The notes beneath the pieces are model-generated. The model had not been told where the DNA came from. It made no database searches and saw only the letters and a list, made by a program, of their open reading frames with translations. DNA of 64,000 bases, from contig JADNRX010000005.1 of NCBI GenBank assembly GCA_015501595.1, forward strand, positions 124,001 to 188,000, written 5' to 3'. The DNA is from Hymenopellis radicata. Its lineage: Eukaryota > Basidiomycota > Agaricomycetes > Agaricales > Physalacriaceae. The position numbers and the translations under genes were made by a program. Positions 47,954 through 60,331 of the stretch are shown here, piece by piece. The first letter of the stretch is position 1. Each line of letters opens with the position of its first letter.

Positions 47954-49698
47954 CTATTTCGACTCACTAGCAGCCTCCCATTGATCCTCATCCATCGAGC
48001 TCTCGCCGTTCTCGTCCACTACCTTCATCTTGAGCATTAATGGGCCGAACTCGGGATGTTCCTGGTGCTCCCCGAACACATGGTGGAATTCCTCCTTGTA
48101 CGTTGGGTATAAATCGTACGAAGATGCGAGTCTACCGGCTCATAAGCGACAGAGAATGGAGGAGTACGAGAGGGCGACGTACTGCACGAAATGATCCCAA
48201 TGCACGACGTACTCGGGGACATCCTCAACGGCATCCCGAAGGAAAAACCAATACTTGTGACCGTATATCGGTTGTTCTGCCCGATCTTCGAAGCGAATTT
48301 TGTATACATCGTTTCCAAATGAGAGATCTGTCGCGTCGGGAGGGATTTCGTTCAAATGTTCACTAAAATCGGTCAATGGAGATTGGAGAGATGTAAAGGC
48401 ATCGGACATACAGCAAGAGTTCACCGTTTGGTATTGTGCCGATGAACACACCCCCCGGTCGTAACCAATTGGAAACATTCTCCAGCATACATCGCACCTT
48501 CTGCTCAGTTTCAAAAGCATAGTGCATACAAAACTGCATGGACACAACATCGAAAGGCTGATCTAGGGTATCCCGGGGAAAAGCACTGGCCAAGGATTGT
48601 GTGTAGCAGTCGAGCGCAGCAAACCTGGCACTGAAGCGGGGACCGCGGAGCGAATCGTATCGCTGTCGTGCCTGCTCGACCGAGACCGCGGCGATGTCCG
48701 CTCCGACGTAGTCCTTTACGCGCGCCTTAACCCACTTTGTAATGTCTCCACCTTTCCCGCAGCCCATGTCCAGCACCTTGCCCGACGGAGGTTGTCCCTT
48801 CCCCGGATGGGAATTCCGCGAAGGGCGGCTATGGAGGACAGGATGTGCGAAGCGCGATATTAGGACAGACTTGACCCAATTGTTGAAATTTTTGAGGCCA
48901 ATGATGGGTGATTCCAGACGCTGCACGACTCCCACGTCCGGTCTTGAGTTGTCTGAAAGATGGTCAGCGTAGCCTTTGGTGTAAACAAGTCGGAAACGCA
49001 CAGTGATTCACGACGACACCCACGTCCCCAGCATGCTTTTTGGTCGGTCTGACATCTGGCTCTGAGCTACGATCCCGCTTTCGTTTTGTCAAGCGCAGAG
49101 TTCCTTGACCGACGTATTGTTTGTACGAGGACATTTCTGCCGGTGACAATGGTTTGAGGACAGACGTGGCTGGTGTAAGACGCTTCTTTGGATTGTACGG
49201 GATTGTCGTAGGTGGCAACGGCGGCGGTGGCATTACGGGTGACACTGTTGAACGTGGAGTGGTCAAAGTGTGTTGCTGAAAGGATGATGAGGATGATGAG
49301 GGCCGTGAAAAGACTGGTGATTGGTTCGGAGAATCGGGGACGGGCGAGGGCACTGTGAAGCGCGACGACGAGGATGTTGGACGATGGTCGTAGTCAGGTT
49401 CTGGGTCCTGTCTGCGCAGGGGTTGAGATGATGCGAGTCTGTTGTCGTCGTCGTCGTCGTTATCGAATGGATGTAGTAGATGGGTAAGACTGGATCGGCG
49501 GTTGGGACGGGGACCGTCGTCGGCGTTGAGCAGGACGGAGAGATCTGTTGCCCGACGGGACAGAGAAGGTGATGACAACGACGGGGACGCAGGAAAAGTA
49601 CTTGTCGTGCTGGTCGGAAAAGGATAGCCAGAAATCAGTGGCGACTGGCTGAGCGGACTGTTCAGGACAGCGTCGCGCACGGGGTCAAAGGCAGGCAT
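47954..49698 (-). CDS. ABD1: mRNA cap guanine-N7 methyltransferase Abd1
   Basis: Adds the N7 methyl group to the mRNA cap. The start MPAFDPVRDAVLNSPLSQSP at 49698 is preferred; an in-frame Met further upstream (49767) would add 23 residues. The first 230 residues are Ser/Pro-rich and disordered. The catalytic domain follows: VGVVQRLESPIIGLKNFNNW, VKSVLISRFA, the SAM-binding motif GKVLDMGCGKGGDITKW, DYVGADIAAVSVEQARQRY, the FDVVSMQFCMHYAF strand, LENVSNWLRPGGVFIGTIPN, FGNDVYKIRFEDRAEQPIYG and HKYWFFLRDAV, then a short acidic tail ending at 47954. Five introns. Family length and motif order are normal. Confidence 0.92.
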
Positions 49699-49831
49699 TA
49701 CGACAGCACGCGGAGGCGAAAATATGCCAGCAGGGCGAGTCCCCGCCGCTCGTTGCAGGCGTTTCAAGCAAGTTCACGATGTAAGTAGCACAGCTAAGTC
49801 ATTATGTAACCCTTTCCCTGCTTTTTCCAAA

Positions 49832-52800
49832 TCAAGCCCTCCCCCGCCACTCCTTAAGCCAACCGCCCAGGTCGTCACTCGAGCGCTACATACAGGTCAG
49901 CTCATCGTCCTACTCGTCTCTATTACTCACCTCCAGATACGCGATTCGCGCTCCAATCGTGTCCAGCGTTTGCGCCAGTGACAGGTTGAATTTCGAGACG
50001 TCTTTATCCTGATCCAACATCATCAGTGCCCCGTCCTGTCATTTAGAAAACAACCCTACTTGGAAGAAGGACTTGGTCTCATCGTAGTCTTTTTGTGTCG
50101 ATAGCCCCGAGAACGAGCCCTATCAAACGCAATGAGGGGCTCAACGTACAGCGCCCATCTACCTCACTCACCGAAACCAAATATTTCAGCATCGAATTCT
50201 GCTCAAAGCGCTTGTAAATCTATTTCAAAATGTCAGCAAAGAATACATCCTGCACTGCAATAGAAACCAGACCTGAGCATAGTTGTCCCTGAAGAACTGC
50301 GCTGTCTGACGACGGCTCTGGAAGTTGGAGGACAGTCCTCGCAAGTAGTATACGAAATCCTGGTCGCGGGACGAAGTCAAGAGGTAATCAAAGGTTTCCT
50401 GAATCAACGCCGGGTCCTGAGTTTGGCCCAAGGCGATCCTGCAGCGGAACGGCGGCGTTAAGACGAGGCAACCTTGACAACTTGTGAACGCCACTCACAT
50501 GGCCGCAAGCTTCGATGTCGGAGTCCTGACAGACTCAACAAGCTGCTTAACGGAGTCATATTCCTCCCGGCCACCATATTTCACAGCCTAACCGGTCAAG
50601 CAGCTTTAGACAAAGCTTCACAGACCAAGGTACGTGAACCTATACTCACCGTCCCATAGATAACTCGCTGAAGCCCGGCCGGAATCTTTGATTCATCTCC
50701 AGTAGACTTGAAGTGGTCGAAGCGAGCTCGGAGCTCTTTGATCACACTAGAGAGGAGTCATGAAAAATAAAACAAGGAGGGCGATAGCAAGATACCCTTC
50801 GTCTTTTGCAGCCGCTGCTTCCCCAACGACACATGAACGCAAGCGTGTGATATCGGTGGGTTCAGAGTCCGGGAAGTCATATCCCAGTTTGTCGACGAGG
50901 GGAACGAATAGGGACTACAAAGGCAATGAGTTCTGATAACAACAACACAAGTCATTTTCACCCTTCGCAAGGCATTCAAGTTATCGACGATCTCAGGATA
51001 CTCCCACCAAGTCGAGACAAGACCAGCCAGATTGCCAGAAATGGCATCCAAGATCAAGACTGACGATATTGTGAGCCCATTTCATGTCGCAAGTTACGGG
51101 GAAATACATACACTCCTTCTCGTTGCGTAGATTGTCAATCAGGTTGAGAGCGCTGCTCAGTTTCTGCAACCCAGCCTTGGACAAAGCCATGGAATCATAC
51201 ACCAGACCCATGCGATCCTCAACAGAGAAGCAAGAGTCAGGTTTAGCAGCCTCGACGCCAATCTTGGAAAGCCTCTCTGGTGTATAGAGAACGCGATCTG
51301 CGATACAAACATTGTAACCTACAGCTCGAACAAGAAGGAAATGAAGCTCACAAACGCCGGCAGTTCCCCCATTGAGTTTGAAAGGCTTGCTCGTGTCTAC
51401 GATAAAACTCTTGGAACGCTCCTCCAAAAGGGCAGATCTGTCAATGGTCGATTTGCCGGAGTTATCCACGGACAAAATGTTGAGCGGTACGTTCCTGTGG
51501 CAGCCGGACGTCAGCTGTTTCCGACAACTGAAGATCTGACGCACCATATAGTTTTGTTCTCTTCAGGTTCAGCGATGCCTGTTTCCATAAAGCGATCTTG
51601 TCGTACTTCAATACCATTCTCGCTTTCGGAAACTGTGATAACCGGGAAACCGATCTAAAGGAATTCAGTTTCTATGCACTGCGTAGCCAACGTTCACAAA
51701 CCTTATTGATCCAGTTCTCCATCAAACGGACGATGTCTTGGCCTGAAATCGCTGGATGAGTCCCAATATGGAGGTGGTTCAGTGTTCCGACCTGTTGCAG
51801 CGCTGATCCCTTTCCAAAGATCTTCGGTTACTCCATTACCGTATAGTTTGCTCTTGAGGTAGATGGAGACACCCTTCAAGAAGCGGTCTTCGCCGACGTA
51901 GTCGGAAAGCATTCGCAGGACTACATCGAATTCCAGACAGATTCCCGGAAAGACACTTAGACTCGCCTGAACCAGCCTTCGAATACGACAGGGAGTCGAA
52001 TATCTACCGTTCAAGTACTTTAGTACAAGCAAGAGACAAGCATGCATTTCAGATACCTGATTGATAGAATCGGCGTTGGGGCATTGGACCTCAATTGGGT
52101 GAGAAGAGGGTTTGGCATCCAACGCAAGCGCGGCGTTGAGATGATCGCTAATGAAATCGGCCTTGGGTTTGAATTCGGGGAAGACTCTGCGAAACGCTCA
52201 ACAATGCGTACGTCCAACATAATAAGAACGTACTTGTCTGTGGAGTGGACTAGTTCAGGGTTGTGTTTACCGAAGCGGAGGAATGAACATACCGGCAACG
52301 ATGACTTCGCCCATCTGGAAGGAACTGTCAGAGAAGGTACAAACGACGAGACTTGAGACGTACTAAAGTCGCAAATCCTTCATTCAAGTATAGATAGTCC
52401 CACCATTCCATCGTTGTAATGTTACCGAACCTTGAAGAATCATCGAGGATAGATTACGCGCGAGATATTCGGGTTACTGACCACATGTGCGCCACCTCAT
52501 GACTCTGAGTCGTGAATACGTTCTTTTTCGCATTAGTGTCAGTAGTCTTCGGATCCAACAGAAACGCTGTTGTTCTTCCGGTTATCAAACCCCAGTTTTC
52601 CATTGCGCCTGTTGACCATGAACTTGCAAAATCATGCGACACTTCAAGGAGTCTTACCAGCATCAAAGTCGTGTACCTAGTGTAGAGGAATAAGCCCAAG
52701 GGTCACAGGTATGAAGATCACCACATACGACGAGTGTGTCGAGCTTAGGAAGAGGAAATTCCACATCGAAAATCTCTTCGTACAGTGGAAGAACCTTTTT

Positions 52801-54010
52801 CTTGACATCAAGAGCAAACTGTGCCTGATGGAGAAGCTCGGGAGTCGCTGAAAATACTTGTTGAAGCGCGCGAGACATCTCAAAACAAACCGAGACGTAC
52901 TATAGATCTTGAGAGCAATATCCTTTCCGCTGGGCATCTTAACCGAGTCTTCCAAATACTTGAAGGGTCCGTTGGCGTACGCGACAAGGTATGTCGACAT
53001 CGGGGGAGTAGTCTCGAATTGGGTAATCTTCCAGCTGCTGTCAAGTGCCTTCAAAGAGGGTATGTTCTTCTCTAGGGCCTCTTCAGAGCCAGGCGCATAG
53101 ACCTTCTCCGAGTAAGCAGGCATGTTAGACAGATTGACACTGTCGGAGCGGGAAATCATAGTGATCGCAAAGGTCGCCTTGAGCAGAGGCTCATCCCAGC
53201 ACGGGAAGGCACGTCTCGCGTCAATAGCCTGAACGAGGCTTGAGCGGGGTACGGTGAAGGATAGACAACTGAACGCACCTCGAACTGCGTCAATGCATAG
53301 TAGTTGGGTTTGCCATCCTTCTGGTAAGAGGACCGATAGTAGCCAGTCAAGCTGTCACCCAAAGGCGCAGAGTATGGTCCGATCTTGAGCTCGGCCTTGG
53401 AGTTGGCAGGAATCAGCGAGTCGAAAGTAAGAAACAATCGGTCTCCTTCGATGGATTGCTGGGACGGTTTCTGCTCCGTCAGAGCTGCTTCCGAGGTCAA
53501 AGATCTAGCGAGGTGATTAGCGTGAGTGACGAGAGGCAGAATCGTCGACGTACACCTCCTGGAACGACAAGCCGGCGCAGTTGAGCACTATGGACAACGT
53601 GTCCTCCTTGACGTCGAGGCTAAGGGCGGACACAGTTAGTCGACACAGTAATCGGGTAAGGTGGACATACCTTATTTTGGTGAAGCCCTCAAACGTGAGC
53701 TTCTCGAGGTCAGTCTTGACTGTCACGTCGTAATGGGTCGGCTTGACGTTGAGAGGGAGGCGATTGGGATCGAGGTCCGATGGGTTCAGTAGTGACATGG
53801 TGGTATGGGCTCTGGAGAGAGATGTCTTTGGGAACCTGAAGTCGAGATGATGGAGATTAATAGGAAGAGCTGGCAGTGTGACCAGCACGGCACTTGCCTC
53901 CACACGCCATAACCGAGGGCCGAAAACGCGCGAATATTTTGAAGAGCAAAGTTATGGCATCGCGACGACAGCTGTCGAAGGAATGGCACTTTCGTGCGTA
54001 TGATGTTCAT
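49832..54010 (-). CDS. APE2: M1 zinc aminopeptidase, Ape2/Aap1 (puromycin-sensitive type)
   Basis: Broad-specificity aminopeptidase. The core protein starts MSLLNPSDLDPNRLPLNVKP at 53798. Upstream, ATG at 54010 begins MNIIRTKVPFLRQLSSRCHN, joined by a GC-AG intron (53836-53897) into FPKTSLSRAHTTMSLL, so a longer form with a mitochondrial-type presequence is possible. The catalytic domain shows GAMENWGLI, the HEVAH zinc site, FGNITTMEWWDYLYLNEGFA with the third zinc Glu, and FDALSYSKAGSVLRML with the transition-state Tyr. The C-terminal ERAP-like domain follows over many exons and ends LGGWLKEWRGRA at 49832. At least 14 introns. Frame intact. Confidence 0.93.
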
Positions 54011-54152
54011 ACACGCACAGCAGGTGATGGTAAAAAGTTGAGTGCAACTTATAATTGTTCACGGAGTTATGTACGCAAAGTCCGACAGGGTGATGTATGT
54101 ATGTAATTGGAAAAGCAAATAAAGCCATTCGGATCAGCAACAAGTTCACGTC

Positions 54153-57100
54153 TCAAGCAAGTTTCCTGTGTAAAAGTCCAGCGGGAAGAGGAGGAAGGAC
54201 ATCCGGGAAGACTTTTGAAAGCGAGTGGCGATCATGGAGACGCAGGGTTTTTCCCACTTGTTCAGCCATCTCCGTCTGGACCAGCGCCATTTGCTCGAAG
54301 CCATCAGTCAGTTTTCGCCTGTACGAAGCATATTCGGTTTCATAATCAATCAGCATGTTGAAGTGGGCAACGCTGCCATGTTGTGTGAACGATAATATGA
54401 CATGGAAGATAGAGACGAACCTCTCATTGCGCATGACATTCATATTTTCCGCAGCTTCTCGAAGAATATTCGCGCGACCAATGCGAACATCAGCCTTTAC
54501 ATGGTCGAACTTGCGAGAAATTCTTTGAACGAGAACCTAGGTCCGATTATTGAATACAGCTCTCTCATGCACTGCCACAACTTACATCTTGAATGTCATT
54601 CAAGATCTAAACATGCCGAAAAATGAGAACTCAGAATCGATAATCCAATATGAGAGAACGTACTTGAGCAATGCCATAGTCATCGGCTTCGTCCTCATCG
54701 TATTCTTCGTAGTCTTCGCCAGGCTCGTAGGTGGTCTCGATATTATCATACGAACGTTCTGTGATAGATATGATATCAGTGGGAGACAGCATCTACGGAA
54801 TATAACACGGACCTCGCTTCTTCGGTTTGAGGGATTTAGTATACTTCCTGGTCTCCTCCATGGGCGGACGAAATGATTTGCTGTCCAGCGCAGACTGTCC
54901 TAGAGGCTTCCTAGTAGGTGGTTGGTAGGTAGACGGACTGAACGACATTAGCTTGCTAGAATTCGAGACGTCGTTTCTTGGTTTGACGAAGGCTTTAACG
55001 TCGGAGATGCCGTTTAGGGCAGTCTTTCGGCTTGGTGGGATAAACTTCGATGGTGTGGCGTATTTTTCAGACTGTAGCGGCTTCGGGTAATCAAATATGT
55101 GAGGCGGTTCGGCGCGATCTGAGTGCGAAGTTTCTTCCGGGGCGCGTTGGAACTCGATGGCTAGTTTGGCGGGTTTCAATGGTTCAGCTCTGAGCATAGA
55201 TGAGGATTGGAGTTTCAGAGGAGCAGTACTTGTTTCAATTTCGACAACAGAAGGAGATTTCGAGCGCTCTTGGGGACGAGAGGCGACCATATCTTGAATT
55301 ACGTCTTGGGTAGGTAACGTGCGATCAATACGTTGGGATGCAGACTTTGGAAGCTGGCCAAGAGTTGAGCGTTCTCGAGCAGTGAAAGAGGATTGAGCGG
55401 ATGGAAGTGGGTTTATGCTTTTCGTTTGGCGTTTTACCGGATGCACTGGCTTTCGCTGGAAACTGGAGACAGGCTGCGGGGAAGCGTCATCTTGGGTCAG
55501 ATCAATAGTCTCTGGCTCGTCCAAGGCGGCATTAGGTTTTTGATCCCAAGGGCATGGCGTCTAAGCGAGAGACTGTTAGACTTATCAATCAGTTGCCCTC
55601 AATAACTTGCCGTGGCGGGAGAGACGAAATCATCTTCCATGACTGTATCGACAAGATCGAAGTCCGATGCCATTATTGGAGATGGTCGACGCGGTGGTGG
55701 CGGTATTAGAGGCTCCCTATGTTTCGGTGATTGTTTGGGCAGCTGATAGTATTTTCAGTCAAGAGTTTAGCATGTTAAGATTGATAATGGTACCTTCTCG
55801 TCATTCAGTTTCTTGATCCTTGCTTCCATCTTGTTCTCTTCATCTTCTGCGCCAGGAAGTGCGTTTTCGTAGGTCGAAGCTATCAACTCTTGAACCTTAT
55901 CCGCAGAGCTCGTCTTAGGCGTAACCTAAGAAGTAAGTCAGATGTCAATCCTCCCCAGGAAATGACTGCAGACCTTTAACTCGGATGCACGAGTGATTCT
56001 GCCAGAGCGTCGGAGATTCTACAGAGAATTGAGCCTACAAATTTCTCTGAGACCAAACACTTCACCTTCTCTTCGACGGGTTTTACATCTTTGACCGTTG
56101 ACTTGGAGGAGTCATCAGCAACGGCAACTGCTTTAGCCTTGCCGGGAGCTTTCGCCTTGGTTGTGTGCTGTCGTGCTCCTTGTTTCCGACATCCTTAGCC
56201 CTGACTGCCACTTCACGTTTCGCCGCTCCAGCTTTCGCGGAGGCACGCGTCAATCGGGACTTGGGATTCACCGTATCCGCTGGGAAGGTGACTCGCTCTG
56301 ACGGTGTCGGAGATGAACTTCTTCCTTTCTTTCCGTAGCGTTTATTAGGTTGAACAGGCCTAGGGAAGATAGGCGACGCTTCAACTTTGGGACGTTTGGT
56401 TCCAGGTAGCTCGACATCTTCAGGAGGAGAGTCAACTCTCTGGCGTTTGTTCCGGGCCGATCTCGTCATTTTAGCGACTGGTTGCTTTGGTGATGGCGCG
56501 CCGTCATTATCATCGTGTTCAACAAGCAGTCGTTTGTCCTTCACCGATGTGATCTTAGGGTCTATCCGCGCGATCAGCAGACGTTGCAACGAAAGAAAGA
56601 AGCAAACCTTTTACATCTGTCCGAGTCGATGTATCTTCATTGAAATGGACCCTCAGGGCAGGTCTAGGCGGAGAATTCTCCGCGACTACAGGCGAAGAGG
56701 GTGGTCCGGCCAGGTTGGTAGTTGCTTTCCCGAGATCTGTCTCCGGCACCTTTAAATTTACTGATACTCGGTCAACGGACTTCGCAATCTGAAGGCCATC
56801 ATCGTCATCGTCTGGTCTGATACATAGCTTGGCGGAAGAGGGCGACATCATCTGATCCGACGCTGCGTCAATACTCAACACTACAGATTTGTCGTTAAGC
56901 GTTTGTCCAAGTAACACGACATAACGTACCGCGTGCAGCCTTTTCCTTCACATAAGCATGAGCGCTGGATCTCAGAGTGATCGGCTCTACGTACCGTGTA
57001 CGGGACGCTATTAGAGTTGAAATCCAAGCTAGATCGACATTGAGTTTGGACATCTTTCTCGCAGCCCGAATAATGCGTTTACCCTGAGAAATTGACGAAT

Positions 57101-58682
57101 GAATACAGCACGATTGGTTAGGACTGTGAAAACAAACCAGATGCCGGGCGTTCAAAGCGTGGACGAACCTCTTGAGTTCGTCATTATTGAGCTCGAAGGA
57201 CATGTCCACACTGCCATTCTTTCGGTGGGCGGAGGCTGATCGCCCCATGTCTGGAAAACGGTTCAATTTCAAAGAGACTAATATGTAAGATTCCGCCGAA
57301 AAAGGAGGAATATGAACAAGTTCAACCGTCGGAGTGGCAACATGAAAGGTTTCGTATGTGCCATTCTGTAATGCACATTAGTCTCAAGTTCAAGAGTGAC
57401 ATATTCAACGTACCTCATCAATGTTTGAAGTGAAGCCTCTTTCGTCAAGATATATGCGGTTTACAAGATTAGGGACGAAATCGTCAACCTTAGCTGAGCG
57501 TATTTCGAACGGCTGGGGACTGAAACGAATCAGGAACGAAGCCATGATGGAAAACGAGAACGTACAAAGCGATGTGACACGCCGCGAGGGTGTCCACGAT
57601 CTTTACGGACAAAACTTCCCAATCTGTCGTAGTAGGGGATAGAAGAATGTCGCAAAGCTGGGAACTGCAAGGGAAAAATGTGGCATCGAAGGTTGATTCC
57701 ACGAAACCTTGTCTCCTGTCCGATTTCCCTTTGCCTTCCCTGGGTGGCAGAAGGCTTATGATTAGTTCGAGAAGAGCTTCTATGACGAGGTAATCTGAGG
57801 AAACTATTAGCATATATTCAACATGCTTCGTTGGCTGACCTCGTGAAAGAGAAAGTGTAAGTCCGATTCGACGTCTGTATGAAAACAGGATATTAGTATA
57901 CGCCTGAGGTGAGACTACCGACATACCCTCCAAGTAGAGTAGCGTTTCTCAATTTCCTCCGGTTCTCGGTATGGCCGCGAGAAGTTTCCGATAGGAGAAG
58001 GTAAGCCTACGGAAGTGAGCCTCGGAACTCCAGATGGTGCGAATTCGCTGTACCGTGTAGATAAGGTCACGGCCGAGGCGTTGGCTGTCTGCCTCCGATT
58101 TGCGAAAGCAGCGATCGCACAACGTGGCATACAGAGCATTGCCTATTGCGGATTTGGCGTTTTCTGGAGACATTTAGTGAGAATAAAGGGAAGGAGGCAT
58201 GATTCTCACCTGAGGGCTCCGCCTCGAGAAAGTCCTGCAGATCGTGAGCCAAGCGGTGGGATGGTGCACAAAACGTACCAGAAGTCCTGATAACAGGGCA
58301 TGCTGGACAGTTTCCCATGGATTAATAGGCTCAATAGAGCTGCTAGTTGCGGCAGAAAGACGTCGGGCAAACACGAAATCAAGCACGGTGGAGCAGAAAG
58401 TATAAGCAGGCAACGGGTGCTCCCGATATAAGGGCAGCATTGGCTGTCGAAGCATATTGGCGATCTTTTCGACTGTGGCGGACGGCGGAGAAGATAGTTC
58501 CTATGGTAGACCGCGTCACTAAATCCATTGGAAGGGCAATGCGAACTAACCAAGAGTGTCAATGCACTGCCCAATTGTGCCATCGATTCGCTGACATCGC
58601 TACTCTTCGACGTCGACGAGGTAGCCGAGATAAGAGCAGAGAGGGATTTCTTGACATCGGATAGGGCCGCAGTGGGCGACAT
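54153..58682 (-). CDS. Large chromosomal protein with Red1/SYCP2-like layout (candidate)
   Basis: One long gene is inferred from consecutive exons, with start MSPTAALSDVKKSLSALISA at 58682. The N-terminal 300 residues are helical and ARM-like (REHPLPAYTFCSTVLDFVFA, LGRDLIYTVQRIRTIWSSEA, TFSYRKLLAAI, LIEALLELIISLLPP). A beta-rich PH-like block follows (YETFHVATPTVELVHIPPFS, VDMSFELNNDELKRFVHAL). The middle is long, basic and disordered, with nuclear signals and a SUMO-interacting-type motif ETIDLTQDD near 55500. The C-terminus is a coiled coil (TDGFEQMALVQTEMAEQVGK) ending at 54153. This order (ARM-like, Spt16M-like PH, disorder, coiled coil) matches meiotic axis proteins Red1/SYCP2/ASY3, which are very diverged. 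One base appears lost near 57971. Alternative: two adjacent genes. Hypothesis only. Confidence 0.42.
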
Positions 58683-59031
58683 CGTGCAACGACGCCCGCT
58701 TTATGGCAGTCCCGAAGATGGAAGGAAGGAAGGAAGAAGTCGCGGTCAACAAAGTCAGGTGCCACGTTGTAACGCGAACGTGACAGTGATTCGCAGACCA
58801 AAGTTTCTCCGTATCACAAATACCTCCTGCTAGGATTACGTGCATCGTACACACTACGTCGTCCAACCGAGGTCGAATCACTCTAGTAGGGTTGGTATGG
58901 AACGCGCATCATGGCGACCTCGCTCCAAAGGAAGTCTATTTACAAACTTTTACAAAACAATCCAGTGACATGAGGGTTGCGGTTAATATCAGTATACGTA
59001 GTATTACAATTTGGTGAAACAAAAAAACTCA
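58683..59031. other. Intergenic interval, about 0.35 kb
   Basis: Upstream of the Red1/SYCP2-like candidate and downstream of tRNase Z; ORFs present are antisense shadows. No supported feature. Confidence 0.35.
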
Positions 59032-60331
59032 TCACCTCCGAGGACTCTTCGACTTCTGTTCGCGTTCACGGCGGCGGGAATGCTCATGCTGCCTGCCGTG
59101 TGTTTTAGTCTGTGCGTGAGAGTGATGATGTCGGCGCTGTTCGTGATTACTATCTCGTCCTCGGTGTGGGCGTGAAGAGTAAGAGTGGTGCTGAGACGTC
59201 TCGTGATACGTGTTGGAGGAGGTGGGATATTCATCAGCACCGTAATGCTCATCGCGAAGAGGAATGTCAACCCGCATGAAATCCCGAGCAGTCTTCGCCC
59301 TTCCCATACCCCACGCCTCGCTGGCCTGTCTCTCAATTTCGAGCATAACGGCCTGTCGTATCTGGAAAACACGTTCGCTCTGGTCCGAGCTCGGGAGCGT
59401 GAATCTACTGCCAATGTGATTCAGGATCAGCCTCTTTGCGCCGACTTGACGCGCGAAAGCACCAGCCTGATCTGGTGTGGAATGCCCCCGGAAATGAGCT
59501 GCCTGTTGAACAGCTTCGACGGAGCGGGACGCGCGAGGGTCAATATACGGTGGAATGAAGGCGTCAGTAGCTTCGTGAATGAGAAGGTCGGGTGGCGAGT
59601 CAAGGAGCGGTGTGATATAAGACGGGTCATATGTGTCTCCAAGAATGGCTATTGAACGGGAGGGAGGGGAGCCGGCAGACGGAGAGCGCCGGAAGACGTA
59701 CGCTAGACATGGATCGCGGTGCTATTGCTATTGTTTAGGACTAAGGCGCTCTTCAAAGATAAGAACATACACAGATTGGTCCTGCATCAACAGTCGACAG
59801 TTGTCCTGAAGCAAAGCTGCGCCAGAATCCAGTCTCGTCTGCGCGAATGTCCGTTCCCGGTGCTTCACTTTGGTGGCGTTCGTCGTCCGCACATCCGGTC
59901 ACCGCATCGCTCGGTGAGAGCAATTCGTGCACTACGTACTTGTCGGCGGACTTGGAAAACGTCATCTTCATGTTCATCCGTACGAAATTTCGAATCCCGG
60001 CAGGCCCGTATATCTCGATGGTCGGTAATAGCTTTTCGGGTCGAGGAGGCAGGACGGGATTCGGTACAGGATATAAGAGGGATCTTAGCAGTGTAACCAA
60101 GCCCATAACATGGTCCGCGTGCATATGAGTTATGAAGATTTTCTCCACGCTGGTTGATTTGGCGCGCTGGGCATCCGTTGGCTGTAAAGCAAACTGTCGA
60201 AGGGTGCCCTCAGCACAGTCCACCATCCATAATTTTCCATTGCCCTGAATGTCGGCAAGAAGGCTGGAGCAGTTCCGCGCCGTAGTAGGTCCTCCCCCAC
60301 TGCTGGTACCGAGGAATGTTACGCTTAGCAT
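59032..60331 (-). CDS. tRNase Z, short form (ELAC1-like)
   Basis: Removes the 3' trailer from precursor tRNA. Start MLSVTFLGTSSGGGPTTARN at 60331, then CSSLLADIQGNGKLWMVDCA. The metallo-beta-lactamase signature is FITHMHADHVMG, followed by PTIEIYGPAGIRNFVR, IAILGDTYDPSYI with its metal Asp, DLLIHEATDAF, and GHSTPDQAGAFARQVGAKRL with ILNHIGSRF, completing the catalytic set. The C-terminus has an unusual His/Arg/Ser-rich tail of about 60 residues (HREREQKSKSPRR-type end), not usual for the family. An in-frame longer ORF starts at 60547 and would add an Arg-rich, hydrophobic N-terminus resembling a mitochondrial presequence. At least three introns. Confidence 0.9.
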
